In this document: positions 12,871 to 24,493 of the stretch, in pieces
Numbering within the stretch: the first letter of the stretch is position 1
How the letters are laid out: every line of letters begins with the position of its first letter
Assembly: GCA_024509875.1 (NCBI GenBank)
Contig: JAMPIV010004903.1
Span: 186,001 to 250,000 of the forward strand
Direction: 5' to 3'
Source of the DNA: Oreohelix idahoensis
Lineage: Eukaryota > Mollusca > Gastropoda > Stylommatophora > Oreohelicidae
DNA: 64,000 bases
Program-made: the position numbers and the translations under genes
The notes under the pieces: generated by a model
The model's input: only the letters and a program-made list of their open reading frames with translations
The model's database searches: none
What the model was told of the DNA's origin: nothing

Positions 12871-13062
12871 TCAGCTGCCATCTCCACAACGAAGGTTGGC
12901 TGTAATGGATCTCCAACGTCTTCTGTCTCTTGTCTTAGTGGTGCACTCTGATAGACTCTTTCCTGTCCATCTCTTGATGTTATCTTCCCACTTATAGCGC
13001 TTTCTTCCCCTTGCACGTTTGCCTTCAACTCTCCCTTCTATTATGGTCTTCTGCAAGGTGTT
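12871..13062 (-). pseudogene. C-terminal part of a LINE RT, split by LTR element A
   Basis: The minus strand encodes a LINE RT tail, TLQKTIIEGRVEGKRARGRKR through WEDNIKRWTG to RSITANLRCGDGS and a stop, with a (GAT)n-like tail beyond it near 12860. The upstream part of the same frame lies at 25549-25890. The 5-bp sequence gtgtt at 13058-13062 and 25549-25553 is the target duplication made by element A. When element A and one copy are removed the LINE frame is continuous (CFGRLKRHN followed by TLQKT). Confidence 0.92.
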
Positions 13063-14455
13063 TGTTACCAACAGATTACTGGTGGCAATGAATATAAAGA
13101 TATTTATTTGTTTGTATACTTGTTATGTTTGGAAATATTTGGTAATGATATTTTGAGTCTAAGATTAGGACTCTAGTCAAAGGGCGAATACTCATTTTTT
13201 GCTTCGAGTGAAAGTAAATATATAGTCGCCCCACTTGAATATAGTTGAAAGGTTAACATTAGCGCATGCCCAATGAGACGATCAGTCGTCGTTGGGGTTT
13301 CCGTGAAGATGGACGGATCTTGAAGGCTGTCGGACAAATGAGAGTCCGAAGTTTTTCGTCATTGTGATTGATTCTGGGAAAGAGAGGAGTTTTCTCTCAG
13401 TATACTATGATGGTCGATACTTCTCCCAGAATATATATGTTAGTGTGCTAGTTGCTAGTATTTCCTGAACTCAAGGTAAAGAAGGAACTTTTTCTAAAAC
13501 TGTACCTAGGCCTAACGACGCCATAGATGTTATATCATCTATCTATATATTTGATGGATCGTATGTAGTCGATTCCTGTACTAGCAGCACTGTGAGTAGC
13601 CATATGTAACATTCCTTATGGGTATGGAAAACCCAAAGACATTAGATGAGCAAATGAACGGAACTTTCATTTATAGTGAGGATATCTTTTGGATGAACGT
13701 CGCTCACTTGGACCGGCGCCATGTTGAATCCCACTGTTGGTCTGTTTTTGAATTGTCAATCAGAGAACGGAGATATCTTATTACCTGATGGCGATACCAA
13801 GACCTACGTTGTATTGAAGTCTACTCTTTGTTATTCAAGATTGTCAGCATAAAGAAAAACGCTTTAGAAGTTAAAGCCTAAAAGACTTAGCCTGAAAGAC
13901 TTAGTCAGCTGAGGTTCTGAAAGGGAGCATTAGGATGACCATTTATTGTTAACTCAAACTGATGCGATTAGTCAGTTGAGATATGAGACGATAGACTATC
14001 ATGACTAGATATTTGCTCCTATCGTCCGATTATATTTTCATACTATGAGATTGCCAAATTGATGTTGCCACCCATTTATCAAGTATTCAATGATTTATTG
14101 TGTCAACCTGTTCCAATGAATGTAACCGTGCTGTCAGAGTATGCGTCACATTAAATGTCTGGAAAACGTCCACAGTAGTTCCAGTTATCATTGACTTCCA
14201 GCCATAAGAGTATGAGTGCATTATTACCAACTTGTCAACTCTACAGAACCATTCCTACATTCGCGTATTGACACTCATATTAACACTCATTGTCAACAAT
14301 ACATTCTTGTCGGGGCCTCATTACGTTCCGGGACAAGGTGACCTATATGACCAACACTGTGCTGGGTTTGAGTTGACCACGTACTCTCATCAGGCAGACG
14401 AGTACATACAAACATCCATTCCATCAAGCAATATAACGAAAATAACCATTCATCA
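13063..14455 (+). repeat. 5' LTR of element A
   Basis: 1393 bp, TG..CA bounded, matching the interrupted 3' LTR with roughly 15 substitutions by eye. Immediately after it, TGGTAGGCCAGC at 14458 begins with TGG and is a reasonable tRNA primer-binding site. The open frame inside it (14232 onward) occurs in both LTRs and has no recognisable domain, so I do not treat it as a gene. Confidence 0.95.
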
Positions 14456-15623
14456 ACTGGTAGGCCAGCTTTCTGGGTCAACATGCACAGTGGACATTTT
14501 GAGAAGTGAGCTACTGGGACCAGACCGTTTCCTGTGGCCTGTTACGGCACACATGAACACCAGCGGTACAACTCTACAGTCGATGTCAGCATGACCTGTC
14601 CTGTCAGCGTATACGGTATCTAGGTCAGCGTTTATTGACATTTGTGATAGAACAGACAGCGTTACACAGCAGGTTTGTTTACAAGAATTAACTGTGTTAG
14701 CAAGAAGTGCTATGGAACTGAGAGGTCTTACACGTCAGCGGTGGATCTTCTTGTGTTCTGCTACATATTGTTGAACATTGTAATAATTAAATTCAAAATA
14801 AATTAATTATTAAAGTGGCAGTTTATTTTGATTGGAAACTGACCCATAATACGGTACTATTATAACTGAGCCTTCTATCTGCAACACATTACATTGCATT
14901 TATATGACATATATGTATTTATGTTTAATGTTTACATGTTATAGTGTTGTGTATATGTCTGTGGGAGGTTGGGTAAGGTGACTATTATAAAAGATACCAC
15001 GTCATAGAGGTTTTATAATAGCGTTCAGTAGGTGCGAATTTTCTTAATTGAAAATTTGCTAGCGAATTTTTGTTGCTATTTCTGTTAGTTGTGAAGACGC
15101 GTTTTTTTTTCTTCGTCGTTTTTGTGATATTTTCCTGTTCTTTAGTTTTGTTTTGATTTGTGTGTATTTGTTGGTCTCATCTTTCCTGTCTTTTAGTTCT
15201 ATACAACTTGATATTTATACACTGTGACGTCATTTGTGTTGTTTATTTCCTCGCGGTTATCGTCACAGGTTCTGTGATTATTTTCTTCAGTTTTCTATTT
15301 AACTTATTTGATTTCTGCGAATGTTTTCGTATTGTCTTTCTTGATTGTTTTTTGTTTATGTTGTTGGTTGACATATACTATAAAATATACTTGATCATAC
15401 ACTACTAGCTGTGTAGTGAACTTATGGGAAAGAATCAACTGATGGTTAATTGCTATTATTAGAGGTATACAGTTGATTATACAAGACCTTATTTAAAGGC
15501 TTGTTGCCCACAGAGATTGGGATATATAGAGCTGATTATACAAGTTTTTGTTAAAAACTTGCTCCTGTTTGGTTGAAATAAATTTGTTATTTCAGTGATA
15601 ATAGCCACATATTATTAAATAGT
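14456..15623 (+). other. Long untranslated leader of element A
   Basis: About 1.17 kb lies between the 5' LTR and the gag start. It begins with the candidate primer-binding site at 14458. The T-rich open frame at 15160-15408 gives a hydrophobic peptide with no recognisable motif and is probably a composition artefact. The leader presumably carries packaging signals, but I cannot identify one. Confidence 0.6.
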
Positions 15624-17806
15624 ATGGCAACTTTAGACTACTTCATTGAGCAAGGGAGAGCCCTTGGGATGACTCCTGAGGAGTTAAAAGAGTTTGCACT
15701 CTCTCATTATGCCAAAGCACAGAAGGATGAAGAGAAAAAACAAAAAGCTGAGGCTGAAGAGAAAAAACTAAAAGCTGAGGAGAAAAAAAAATGGAATTGG
15801 AAGCTGAACAAAAGAAATTGCAGATGCAGGTAGAGGAAAAGAGAATCCAGATGGAAATGGAAAAAGAACAAAAGAGATTAGACAGAGAAGCTGAGGCTGA
15901 ACAAAAGAGATTAGACAGAGAAGCTGAAGCCGAGGAGAGAAAAGCAAAAAGGGAACATGAGGAAAAACTGTTAGCATTTGAGTTAGAAAAATTAAAATTG
16001 ACAAATATGGGTATTGCTAATCAGTCAACTGGTAATAATGCTAAACCCTTTACTTACAAGGTCAAAGTACCAGCGTTCAATCCTTCCAGTGATGACATAA
16101 CATTCTGGCTGGATAGATTTGAACGCTCTTGTCGAGCTCATAATGTGGATAAATCACAATATGCTAACCAGTTATCAGAAAATTTGAAAGGTGATTCTCT
16201 GACTAGTTTAAGTTTGGTTGAAGAGACTGACAAGGATAATTATGATGTTATTAGGGCAGCTTTATTGAAAAAATATCAATTAACAGAGGAAGGTTACCGT
16301 CTTTTGTTTAAGAAAATGGTACCTGAATCAGGGGTAGAATTCTCAGAATTCATTGCAAGGACACGTCTTACATTTAATCGTTGGATTGAGTTGTCCAAAA
16401 CAGAAAAGACATATGAAGCCCTTATGGACTTGTTGCTCAGAGACAAGATTATGTCAAGTGTAAAAAAACCATTTCTTGAATTCCTACATGAGCGCAAACC
16501 CAAGACACTAAAAGAAATGGAAGAATATTGTACCCAATACGTCACGGCACATCCGGACGTAGCTTTTAGCAATGCTAAGGTTAAGGAAGGCATGCCAGTT
16601 GCTTCAGCAACACCATACAACCCTAATTACTCACACAAATTTCAGGGACCACAAAACAGGTTTGATAAAAAGGGTAACCATAATACTTATCAAAACCAAG
16701 GTAACCAATCATTTCAGGGTTCTTCTGCGAAGAACTGGAGACGGGCCGACAGCCCTCGATTCAGGGGTGGTCATAATTATAGGAATTTCCGCAGAGGAAG
16801 TTATTATAGGAACTATCCAAGTCATCCATCATGGAGACAACAAGACCATAATTACAGAGATACTCATTATAATGAATATGATAAAGGTAACCAAGAGAAC
16901 TATGACTCAAACCCAAATAGGGGTTATAATAGAGGAAATAATAATGATTATAGCGGCAATAATAATCGAGGTAGATCACAATACAAAAAACATAAATCAC
17001 ATTATCAGGGAAACTCTGCACAGCAAGGGTCACATGAAGCCTATAGGCAGATTAAAGATAATAATGATGCTAATAATATGGCATGTTCCGCTTTTGATTT
17101 TGGGAGAGCATCTCAGTGCCCCCAATGCAAAACATTATTTGAACCAACTACGGTCTCCACTTTAAGTTGTGGCCATCCTCTTCCCGCTCTTCCTGCGTCA
17201 GTCGCGCATGATGGAAGAGGTTCTCTTGTCTTACATAAAGGTTTAGTAAATGACAATCCAGTCTCAGTTCTTTTTGATTCTGGATGCACCACAATTGGTG
17301 TTAGGCAGTCACTTGTAGATCCTTCTCGTGCCACGGGAAAAGTAGTCAAATGTGTAACATTTGGCGGCACCTTAGAGAAATATTCTACTGCTATCATTAG
17401 GATTGCTACTCCTTTCTTTACAGGAGATGTACACGCATGTCTTCTGCCGAATCCGATCGCTGATCTTATCATCGGTCGTATTCACGGAGTCAAAGAATGT
17501 ACTCTACAACTAATTTCCGTTTGGGAAAAAGAAAACATGCAAGCTGCTAATGCTGTAGTCACTAGAGCTCAAGCTCTCAATATGCCTCAAACTTCATCTA
17601 CTGAAGATAATGAAGGGCATAACCAAGATGATCCCTTGGTAATTTCTCGTGACTCGTTTATAAAACAGCAAGAAGGTGATCCGACTCTAAAGAAATTCTT
17701 CACTCTTGCAACAAAAGGTGATCCGAATAAAGATACAAAGCGTAAATCTTGGATTACAATGAACAAGTCATTCTCAGATTCTTGTGCCCAAAAATTTGAG
17801 AATTAA
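15624..17806 (+). pseudogene. Element A gag and aspartic protease (frameshifted)
   Basis: The frame opens at ATG 15624 (MATLDYFIEQGRALG). It breaks at an A-run near 15783-15791, where the second frame takes over to 17806. From the N-terminus there is a highly charged coiled coil rich in E, K and R; a capsid-like helical domain from about 16060 to 16560 (FTYKVKVPAFNPSSDD through FLEFLHERKPKTLKEMEEYC); and an N/G/Y/R-rich, probably RNA-binding segment at about 16610-17040. A CPQC-type motif (17117) follows, then the protease with catalytic DSG in VLFDSGCTTIG (17276) and the LIIGR motif downstream. The frame ends just before integrase with a frameshift at about 17770-17784. Gag packages the element RNA into particles; the protease matures the polyprotein. 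Confidence 0.88.
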
Positions 17807-18533
17807 AATTTTGCAGCACGCTCACGACTCTCAGTGTGCTGGACATATGGGTTTTTCCCGTACAAAGTCAAGAGTTCTTGCGGCTTTCTTTTGGCCTTTT
17901 GTAAACAAGGACATACGGATGTATTGTCGATCTTGTAAAGTATGTCAAGAGGTTAAATCCAAAGGTCCACGCCATGCTGCACCTATTCAGGCTGCAGACA
18001 TTCCTATTCGACCATTTCAGAAAATGGCGATAGACATCATTGGTCCATTTAAGATCAAATCTGCTAGAGGACATCAGTTTATCTTGACGTGTGTTGATAT
18101 GTGCACTCGTTGGCCAGAGGCTGTTCCTCTGAAGAGCATTACTACTGCTGACATTGCAGATGCTCTTTGGCTTATATTTTCTCGTCTGGGGTTCCCCGGA
18201 GAGATATTATCAGACCATGGCACCCAACTAATATCGGATACCATGTCTCAAGTAATGTCTACTCTGCAGATAGAGAGATCTTTGAGTAGTATCTATCATC
18301 CTATGTCCAATGGGATGGTCGAACGCCTAAATAGAACACTCAAAAACTTACTAGGGAAGATAACTGAGGATCATCCTCAAGATTGGGACAGGGTTTTACC
18401 CGCGGCCCTCTTCGCTTACAGAGAGGTCCCCAATGAACATACATGATTTTCTCCCTTTGAACTTGTCTTTGGCGCGCGACCGCGCGGCCCTATGTCGTTG
18501 CTTCATGATCTCATAACCGCTGATAATATTACC
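17784..18533 (+). pseudogene. Element A integrase, N-terminal and catalytic domains
   Basis: The H2C2 zinc domain (ILQHAHDSQCAGHMG, then YCRSCKVCQEVK) is followed by the DDE core: Asp in MAIDIIGPFK, Asp in ILSDHGTQLIS and Glu in NGMVERLNRTLKN. An in-frame TGA at 18444-18446 replaces a position that is normally coding (PNEHT-stop-FSPFELVFG). Just beyond, the gene is interrupted by a LINE at 18534. Integrase inserts the reverse-transcribed DNA into the chromosome. Its position upstream of RT is the diagnostic feature of this element. Confidence 0.93.
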
Positions 18534-19000
18534 TTACTTACTTAGTCGTTCCCCTTCTACCGTGAGGTGTAGAGGTTTGGAAGAGAGAGCGCCAGACCAT
18601 TCTATCCGCTGTCTTCTTCCTGGCCTGGTTCCATTCTAGTCCTCGGTCCTTCAAAGATTGTCTAATGTTGTCCTCCCAGCGGACTCTGGGTCGTCCTGGA
18701 GGTCTGGATCCCTGGCTCTTTGTTTCCCATGCTTGTCGTGGTAGCCGATCTTCTCCCATTCTGCAGACATGGCCAAACCATCTTAGTTGGGACTGTTCTA
18801 TTTGGGTCTGCAGCGGGTGGGATTTTAGGCCTTGACGGATCGTCTGGTTGCGGACCATGTCTCTTCTTGTTACTTCAACCACTTTCCTCACATACCTCAT
18901 TTGCGCTCCGAGACAAAGTTCCATCCCTTGATACTATCTTTTTGATTTTGGGCCACAATGCAACCCACGCCCATTTTAGCTCTTTCATGATAATATTACC
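18521..19000 (-). mobile_element. 5'-truncated LINE inserted in element A integrase, 13-bp target duplication
   Basis: Direct repeats tgataatattacc at 18521-18533 and 18988-19000 bracket a minus-strand LINE 3' end (18534-18987). It encodes an RT C-terminus (LCLGAQMRYVRKVVEV, LRWFGHVCRMGEDRLPRQAW, GRPRVRWEDNIRQSLKDRG, TPHGRRGTTK) and ends in ctaagtaagtaa. Removing the LINE and one repeat restores continuity of the integrase coding sequence (LLHDLITADNIT then DDTKSFYEYV). The same family supplies the composite unit at 1140-1667. Confidence 0.95.
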
Positions 19001-19498
19001 GATGACACAAAATCTTTTTACGAATATGTCATCGCGCTGAGACAAAAGATTATCGAAGCATGCAAATTGGCAACTTCTTCTTCTGAATTTGCTAAACAGA
19101 AGGCAAGACAATTTGCCAATAAGAAAAGAACCTTACGACCACTTTGTCCTGGTGACAAGGCATTTGTTTTGCTACCTTGTAGGGAAAACAGACTTCTTAT
19201 TTCTTGGAAAGGTCCGTACGATATAATCTCGAAAATTTCCGATGTTGACTACATTGTCGATATTGATGGAAAGCATAAAATCTTCCACATCAATATGTTT
19301 ACGGAATTCCATGAACGTCCTGATTATTTACAGCCTATTTTCCAGGCAACGTTCGATTCACCAGTCCAACATGGTCATTACTCATCACTGTCCGTAATAC
19401 AGGATGAGGAAACAAGTTTTTCGGATGTTAATCTTCCGCTTCCGATGATTCCACTTCATTCTAGTGAATCATGGAAAAAATGTTACTGTCTCTCATGA
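19001..19498 (+). pseudogene. Element A integrase C-terminal domain and linker
   Basis: The frame continues after the nested LINE: a basic helical stretch (KARQFANKKRTLRPL) and the C-terminal SH3-like domain with PGDKAFVLLP, SWKGPYDII and KHKIFHINMFTEFHERPD. This matches the GPY/F-type end of gypsy integrases. An acidic linker then runs to a stop at 19496-19498. The N-terminal part of RT, expected next, is absent. Confidence 0.88.
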
Positions 19499-20419
19499 TT
19501 TATCTATAGGAGAACAGCGACAACTTTCGGCCTTATGAACGCACCAGCTACAATCGTACGCATGATGCGTCGAATCCTATCTTATCGGTCAGATGTCATT
19601 GCGTACCTAGACGACATCTGTCTTTTCAGCGATACTTGGGAAGATCACTATTCGGGGTTAGTTGAATTACTATCTACTCTACGCGAGTATAACCTGACAG
19701 CGAAATCCTCTAAAGCCTGCATTGATTTTAGTGAAAATTCTTTCCTAGGCCATCGAGTCGGTCATGGTTTCCTAAAGACAGAGGACCATAATATAACTAA
19801 GATACTTAACATCTCTATTCCTAAGACTAAAAAGCAAGTGCGAAGTCTCTTAGGTCTTATTCAATTTTATGGAAGATTCATTCCGAATCTATCCTCTATC
19901 ATGGCACCTCTTTCTACACTACTAAAGAAATGGTCGCCTAATATGGTCCACTGGTCACAGGAATGCCAATCCTCTTTGGATAAGATCAAAACTATGTTTT
20001 CAACACCACCTATTTTAGTGTTACCTACTACAGATAAGACATTTATTCTTCGTAGTGACGCTTCATCCACTGGGATTGGAGCGGCACTAATGCAAGAGTA
20101 CTCTGGAACTCTGCATCATGCAATGTATATCTCCAGAAAACGTAATGCTGCAGAAAGGAATTATTCGGTTTTAGACCGTGAGCTATTGGCTATGGTACGG
20201 TCCATTCTCAAACTACAAAGATTCCTTCTAGGCGCACATTTCATAGTAGAAACCGACCAGAAAGCTCTTACAGCTATACAGAGTAAGAATTTGAAGAGCT
20301 CGAGGTCTACTCGATATGCAATTGCTCTTCAACCTTTTCATTTCTCGGTACGAGCTATCCGTGGATCAGATAATTTAATGGCAGACATTTTGTCTAGATG
20401 CCCACATGATTCCACCTAA
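19499..20419 (+). pseudogene. Element A reverse transcriptase (N-terminally deleted) and RNase H
   Basis: The RT similarity enters abruptly in the middle of the domain at ATTFGLMNAPATIVRMM. It continues through the catalytic motif IAYLDDICLFS (about 19600-19630), the thumb (FLGHRVG, VRSLLGLIQFYGRFIP), the connection, and RNase H (FILRSDASSTGIGAALMQ, YSVLDRELLAMV, VETDQKALTAI, NLMADILSRCP). The first RT motifs, including the upstream catalytic Asp, are missing. The enzyme cannot work as encoded. RT copies the element RNA into DNA and RNase H degrades the template. The position downstream of integrase is what makes the layout Gmr1-like. Confidence 0.93.
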
Positions 20420-20881
20420 CTGTTAGGTCTTGGACTTCTTAACACATCTAAGTCTACAACAGTTTTTTTCTATATCAAGATAGATACACATTGTAATTTG
20501 TAATATAGTGATTGTATCACTATTATCACTACGTTCATGGATATATATATTCACCACTGTTCTTTGGTGATTTTTCTTCTTTGTCAATCATGTACTTATA
20601 GTGCTTAATTATGAAATGGTTATATGCATTGTGTTATTGCCAACATTGTAGTATACGTTGGTGGCACCTCCCTGGAAATATTTATACTTAAGAGAAATGC
20701 TTTCTCTGAGATGTTGAGATATATTCTCACGAGTCGGTCTATGCTGCGACTTTACCTTAATTTGACATTATAAATTGCTCTTATTAGTCATCTGCGCATT
20801 ATTCGTGCGTTGTGAGCCTATTGTATGTTGCTCTCAGATGGAAAAAAACTTCATTTTTTTCCACCGGGGGTTGCGGTAGTC
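20420..20881 (+). other. Element A 3' untranslated region and polypurine-tract region
   Basis: About 460 bp of AT-rich non-coding sequence separates RNase H from the 3' LTR. A G-rich segment just before the LTR (accgggggttgcgg, about 20862-20875) is the best candidate for the plus-strand primer. Confidence 0.6.
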
Positions 20882-21229
20882 TGTTACCAACAGATTACTG
20901 GTGGCAATGAATATAAAGATATTTATTTGTTTGTATACTTGTTATGTTTGGAAATATTTGGTAATGATATTTTGAGTCTAAGATTAGGACTCTAGTCAAA
21001 GGGCGAATACTCATTTTTTGCTTCGAGTGAAAGTAAATATATAGTCGCCCCACTTGAATATAGTTGAAAGGTTAACATTAGCGCATGCCCAATGAGACGA
21101 TCAGTCGTCGTTGGGGTTTCCGTGAAGATGGACGGATCTTGAAGGCTGTCGGACAAATGAGAGTCCGAAGTTTTTCGTCATTGTGATTGATTCTGTGAAA
21201 GAGAGGAGTTTTCTCTCAGTATACTATGA

Positions 21230-24200
21230 CTTGAGTTATCTACCCTTCCAAGGTGGAGGTGAAATTCTTTTCTCACCTTAGACGCCGAAAGAAAAACACC
21301 AGGAATGTGTATATTTCGATGGATAGTACCATGTTATGTTAAATTATAGAATAACAGATACATCAGAGTATCTAGTGGTGTAGATATTTTCCTATAACTG
21401 AACTCGAAACCCTCGAATCGGTCGGTTGGATAGGAGGGTTGATCAGAGAGTTAACAAGTCACTATTGTAAAACAAGCGATTGTTACCGAAACAGAACCAG
21501 GCTCGACAGTAAACATGACTCCTTCTAATATCTTGGGGGCTAAGGAGATTTTCAAAATTGGATACTGGAATGTAAGAACTATGTATCAAGATGGAAAATT
21601 GGAAGAAGTAATTAAAGAAATGGATAATTATAAGTTGGTCATATTGGGTGTCAGCGAGTGTAGATGGACGGGGAAGGGCATAAAATATATTTCAGAAGAA
21701 AAAAAGCAAATTATATACTCTGGTAGTAATGATAATCGTCACACAGAGGGAGTAGCCATCTTAATGACACAGAAAGCAGCAGCATCGCTTATCAGCTGGG
21801 TACCTATTAGTGAGAGGCTAATATTAGCTAGATTTCAGACAAGATTTTTCAAGCTCTCAATTGTACAATGTTATGCACCAACTAACGACGCTCTTGATAC
21901 CACAAAAGATGACTTCTATGAAGCACTTCTAAGTACCATCAACAGAATACCCAAGCATGACATAATAACAGTCATCGGCGATTTTAATGCCAAAGTAGGT
22001 GACAACGACGATGAAGTACAAAGATATCTCGGTACTCATGGCATAGGCTGTATGAATCAAAATGGCGAAAGACTTCTAGAACTTTGTGAAATATCAAACC
22101 TCGTTGTGGCAGACACCATCTTTCCACATAAGAATATCCACAAGATAACATGGAATTCACCTGATGGCAGAACTAAGAACCAGATAGATCACTTCTGCAT
22201 AAGCGCAAAATTTCGCTCATCAGTTCAAGACGTCAGAGCATACAGAGGTGCAGAGATCGGAAGCGATCATAACCTTTGCATAGCTAAACTGAGAATTAAA
22301 CTGAAGAAGTTATACCAACCGAATAAAAATAGAAGAATAGATGTACACAGACTGCAATCAAACGATATAAAGGATGAATATAATGTCAAAATGAACAACT
22401 ATTTCGATGCTTTAGGCAAAATTGACAACGATATCACCACCAAGACAATCGATACTAAATGGGAACAACTGAAAACAGCAATGACAGAAGCAGCTGTAGC
22501 GACCACCGGATACCTAGTACATAAAAAGAAAAAATGGATGAGAGAAGATACTTGGGATAAAATACAAGAAAGGAAAACAGCAAAACTTAAACTACTAGCG
22601 GCAAGTACACATAATGCAGTTGAATCTTGCAAACTAACTTATAACTTGTTAAATAAAGAAGTGAAGACAAAAACTCGAAGAGATAAAAGACATTTCATCA
22701 ATGAACTGGCCGTAGAAGCTGAAAATGCTGTAAGAACTGGTAATAGTAGGTGCCTTTATCAAATTACAAAACAACTATGTCACCAGCCTACTGCTATGGA
22801 AACACCTGTTAAAGGTAAATTAGGGAATTCAATACCAACAGAAAAAGAACAAATGAAGAGATGGGCTGAGCACTTCATGGAGGTGCTAAACAGACCGCCA
22901 CCAACAGTAACACCTGATTTTAATAATGAAACACCCACAACCACCTTGCCAATAACTTGCGATGTATTCACGCTGGACGAGATCAAACAAGCCGTTAAAA
23001 GATTAAAAAATTTTAAAGCTGCTGGAGTTGACGAAATTTAAGGGGAAATGATTAAAGCAGTTAATGACAACAACCTCTTGAGAATTTTAGATATTATAAA
23101 TGAAGTATGGAGAGAAGAACAACCACCACAACAATGGAAAGACAGTATTATTATAAAGTTACCGAAGAAAGGTGATCTATCAGACTGTAATAACTATCGT
23201 GGTATATCTCTATAATCAGTACCTGGAAAATTATTATGTTGCATGATGTTAGAAAGACTTAAATTGCATGCTGACGGAAAGATCAGAGAAGAACTAGCGG
23301 GTTTCAGGCCGAAACGATCATGTATTGATCAAATATTCACACTAAGAACAATTATAGAAGAATCAGTGGAAATGCAATCGCCACTTATTATCACCTTCGT
23401 CGATTTTCAAAAAGCCTTTGATAGTCTACACCGCCAATCATTGTGGAAGATACTTACAATCTATGGTTTTCCAACAAAATATGTGAATATAATCAAAGCG
23501 CTATATGACAATGCAAGATGTTGTGTTAGAACAAATAAAGGGAATACAGAATGGTTTACAGTAGAAACAGGGGTGAAACAAGGCTGTATTATGTCACCAC
23601 TACTTTTTGGAATAGCTATTGATTGGGTTATGAGAAACTATACCCACAATGAACAATTAGGTATAAAATGGACAAATGGAAAATTCCTGGGGACCTGGAT
23701 TTCGCAGATGATTGAGCATTCTTAAGTTCAACACCCAGACAATCCCAAGAAGCAGTAAATAATTTGTCATCTCTCGGTTAAAATAGGTCTCCAAATAAAT
23801 GCCTCTAAAACTAAAGCTATGAACTTTTCTAATGAGACCTTTGATATCATCTTGAACGGGGAAAAACTACAGAAAGTTGAAAGTTTCAATTATTTAGGCA
23901 GTAAAATGACTCAGGATGGTGACACAATAAGGGAAATTCATACTAGAATTGCTTTGGCAGCTAGCGCCTTCAATAGATTATCTAACATTTGGAAATTACG
24001 ATCATTGAATATACATACCAAGCTTCGTCTGTTTAATTCAAATGTTATCTCAGTGTTAACATACGGCTGTGAGAGTTGGAAAATAACAAAATCATTGGAG
24101 AACAAGCTGAATACATTCGAGAACAAATGTCTTGGAAAACTCATGAACATCAGTTGGAAACAATTCAAGACTAATCGACAAATAAGAGAAGACTCTAGGC

Positions 24201-24493
24201 AGAAATATGTCTCCGACTATATAAGGAAAAGACGATGGTCATATATCGGTCATGTCCTACGAATGCAAAACAACAGAATACCACTACAGGCGCTCACTTG
24301 GGTTCCTGAGGGTAAGAGGAAAAAAGGAAGACCAAAAGAAACACTCAGAAGAACAATAATAAGAGAAGGAAGAACGTTGGGCCTAAATAATGTGCAAGAG
24401 CTAAGAGGAGTGGCGTCACAACGAACAACCTGGAGAGCACTGGTTTCTGCCTTATGCGCCGTGTTTGGTGCTTAAAGAAGTTATTATTATTAT
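21230..24493 (+). mobile_element. Near full-length RTE-like LINE nested in the 3' LTR of element A
   Basis: A 3264-bp insertion is flanked by the 10-bp repeat tatactatga. It has a 5' leader (21230-21514), an endonuclease-RT coding region and a (TTA)n 3' end. The combination of one long EN-RT frame, a short 3' region and a trinucleotide tail fits RTE-like LINEs. A fragment about 98-99% identical at the protein level lies at 58437-59727, so the family was active recently. Confidence 0.95.
21515..24475 (+). pseudogene. LINE endonuclease-reverse transcriptase (broken)
   Basis: The endonuclease comes first: GYWNVRTMYQDGK, SECRWTGKG, CYAPTND, GDFNAKVGDN, QIDHF and SDHNL motifs (about 21550-22280) include the expected catalytic Asn, Glu, Asp and His residues. 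RT follows, with FVDFQKAFDSL, VKQGCIMSPLLF and the FADD site near 23700-23712. It ends with the LTYGCESWKITK and HVLRMQNNRIPLQ tail to a stop at 24475. Disabling changes are TAA at 23039-23041, TAA at 23213-23215, a frameshift between about 23660 and 23700, TGA at 23713-23715 immediately after FADD, and a stop before 23819. In the related copy at 58437-59727 the first two sites are sense codons. Confidence 0.93.

Noticed and set aside
14232..14594. 120-codon open frame near the end of the 5' LTR of element A
   Set aside because: Most of it lies within LTR sequence duplicated at 25325, it has no recognisable domain, and it crosses the LTR/leader boundary.
16761..17165. Alternative open frames inside element A gag (I/N-rich or Y-rich)
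   Set aside because: They are shadows of the N/G/Y/R-rich gag segment in other frames.
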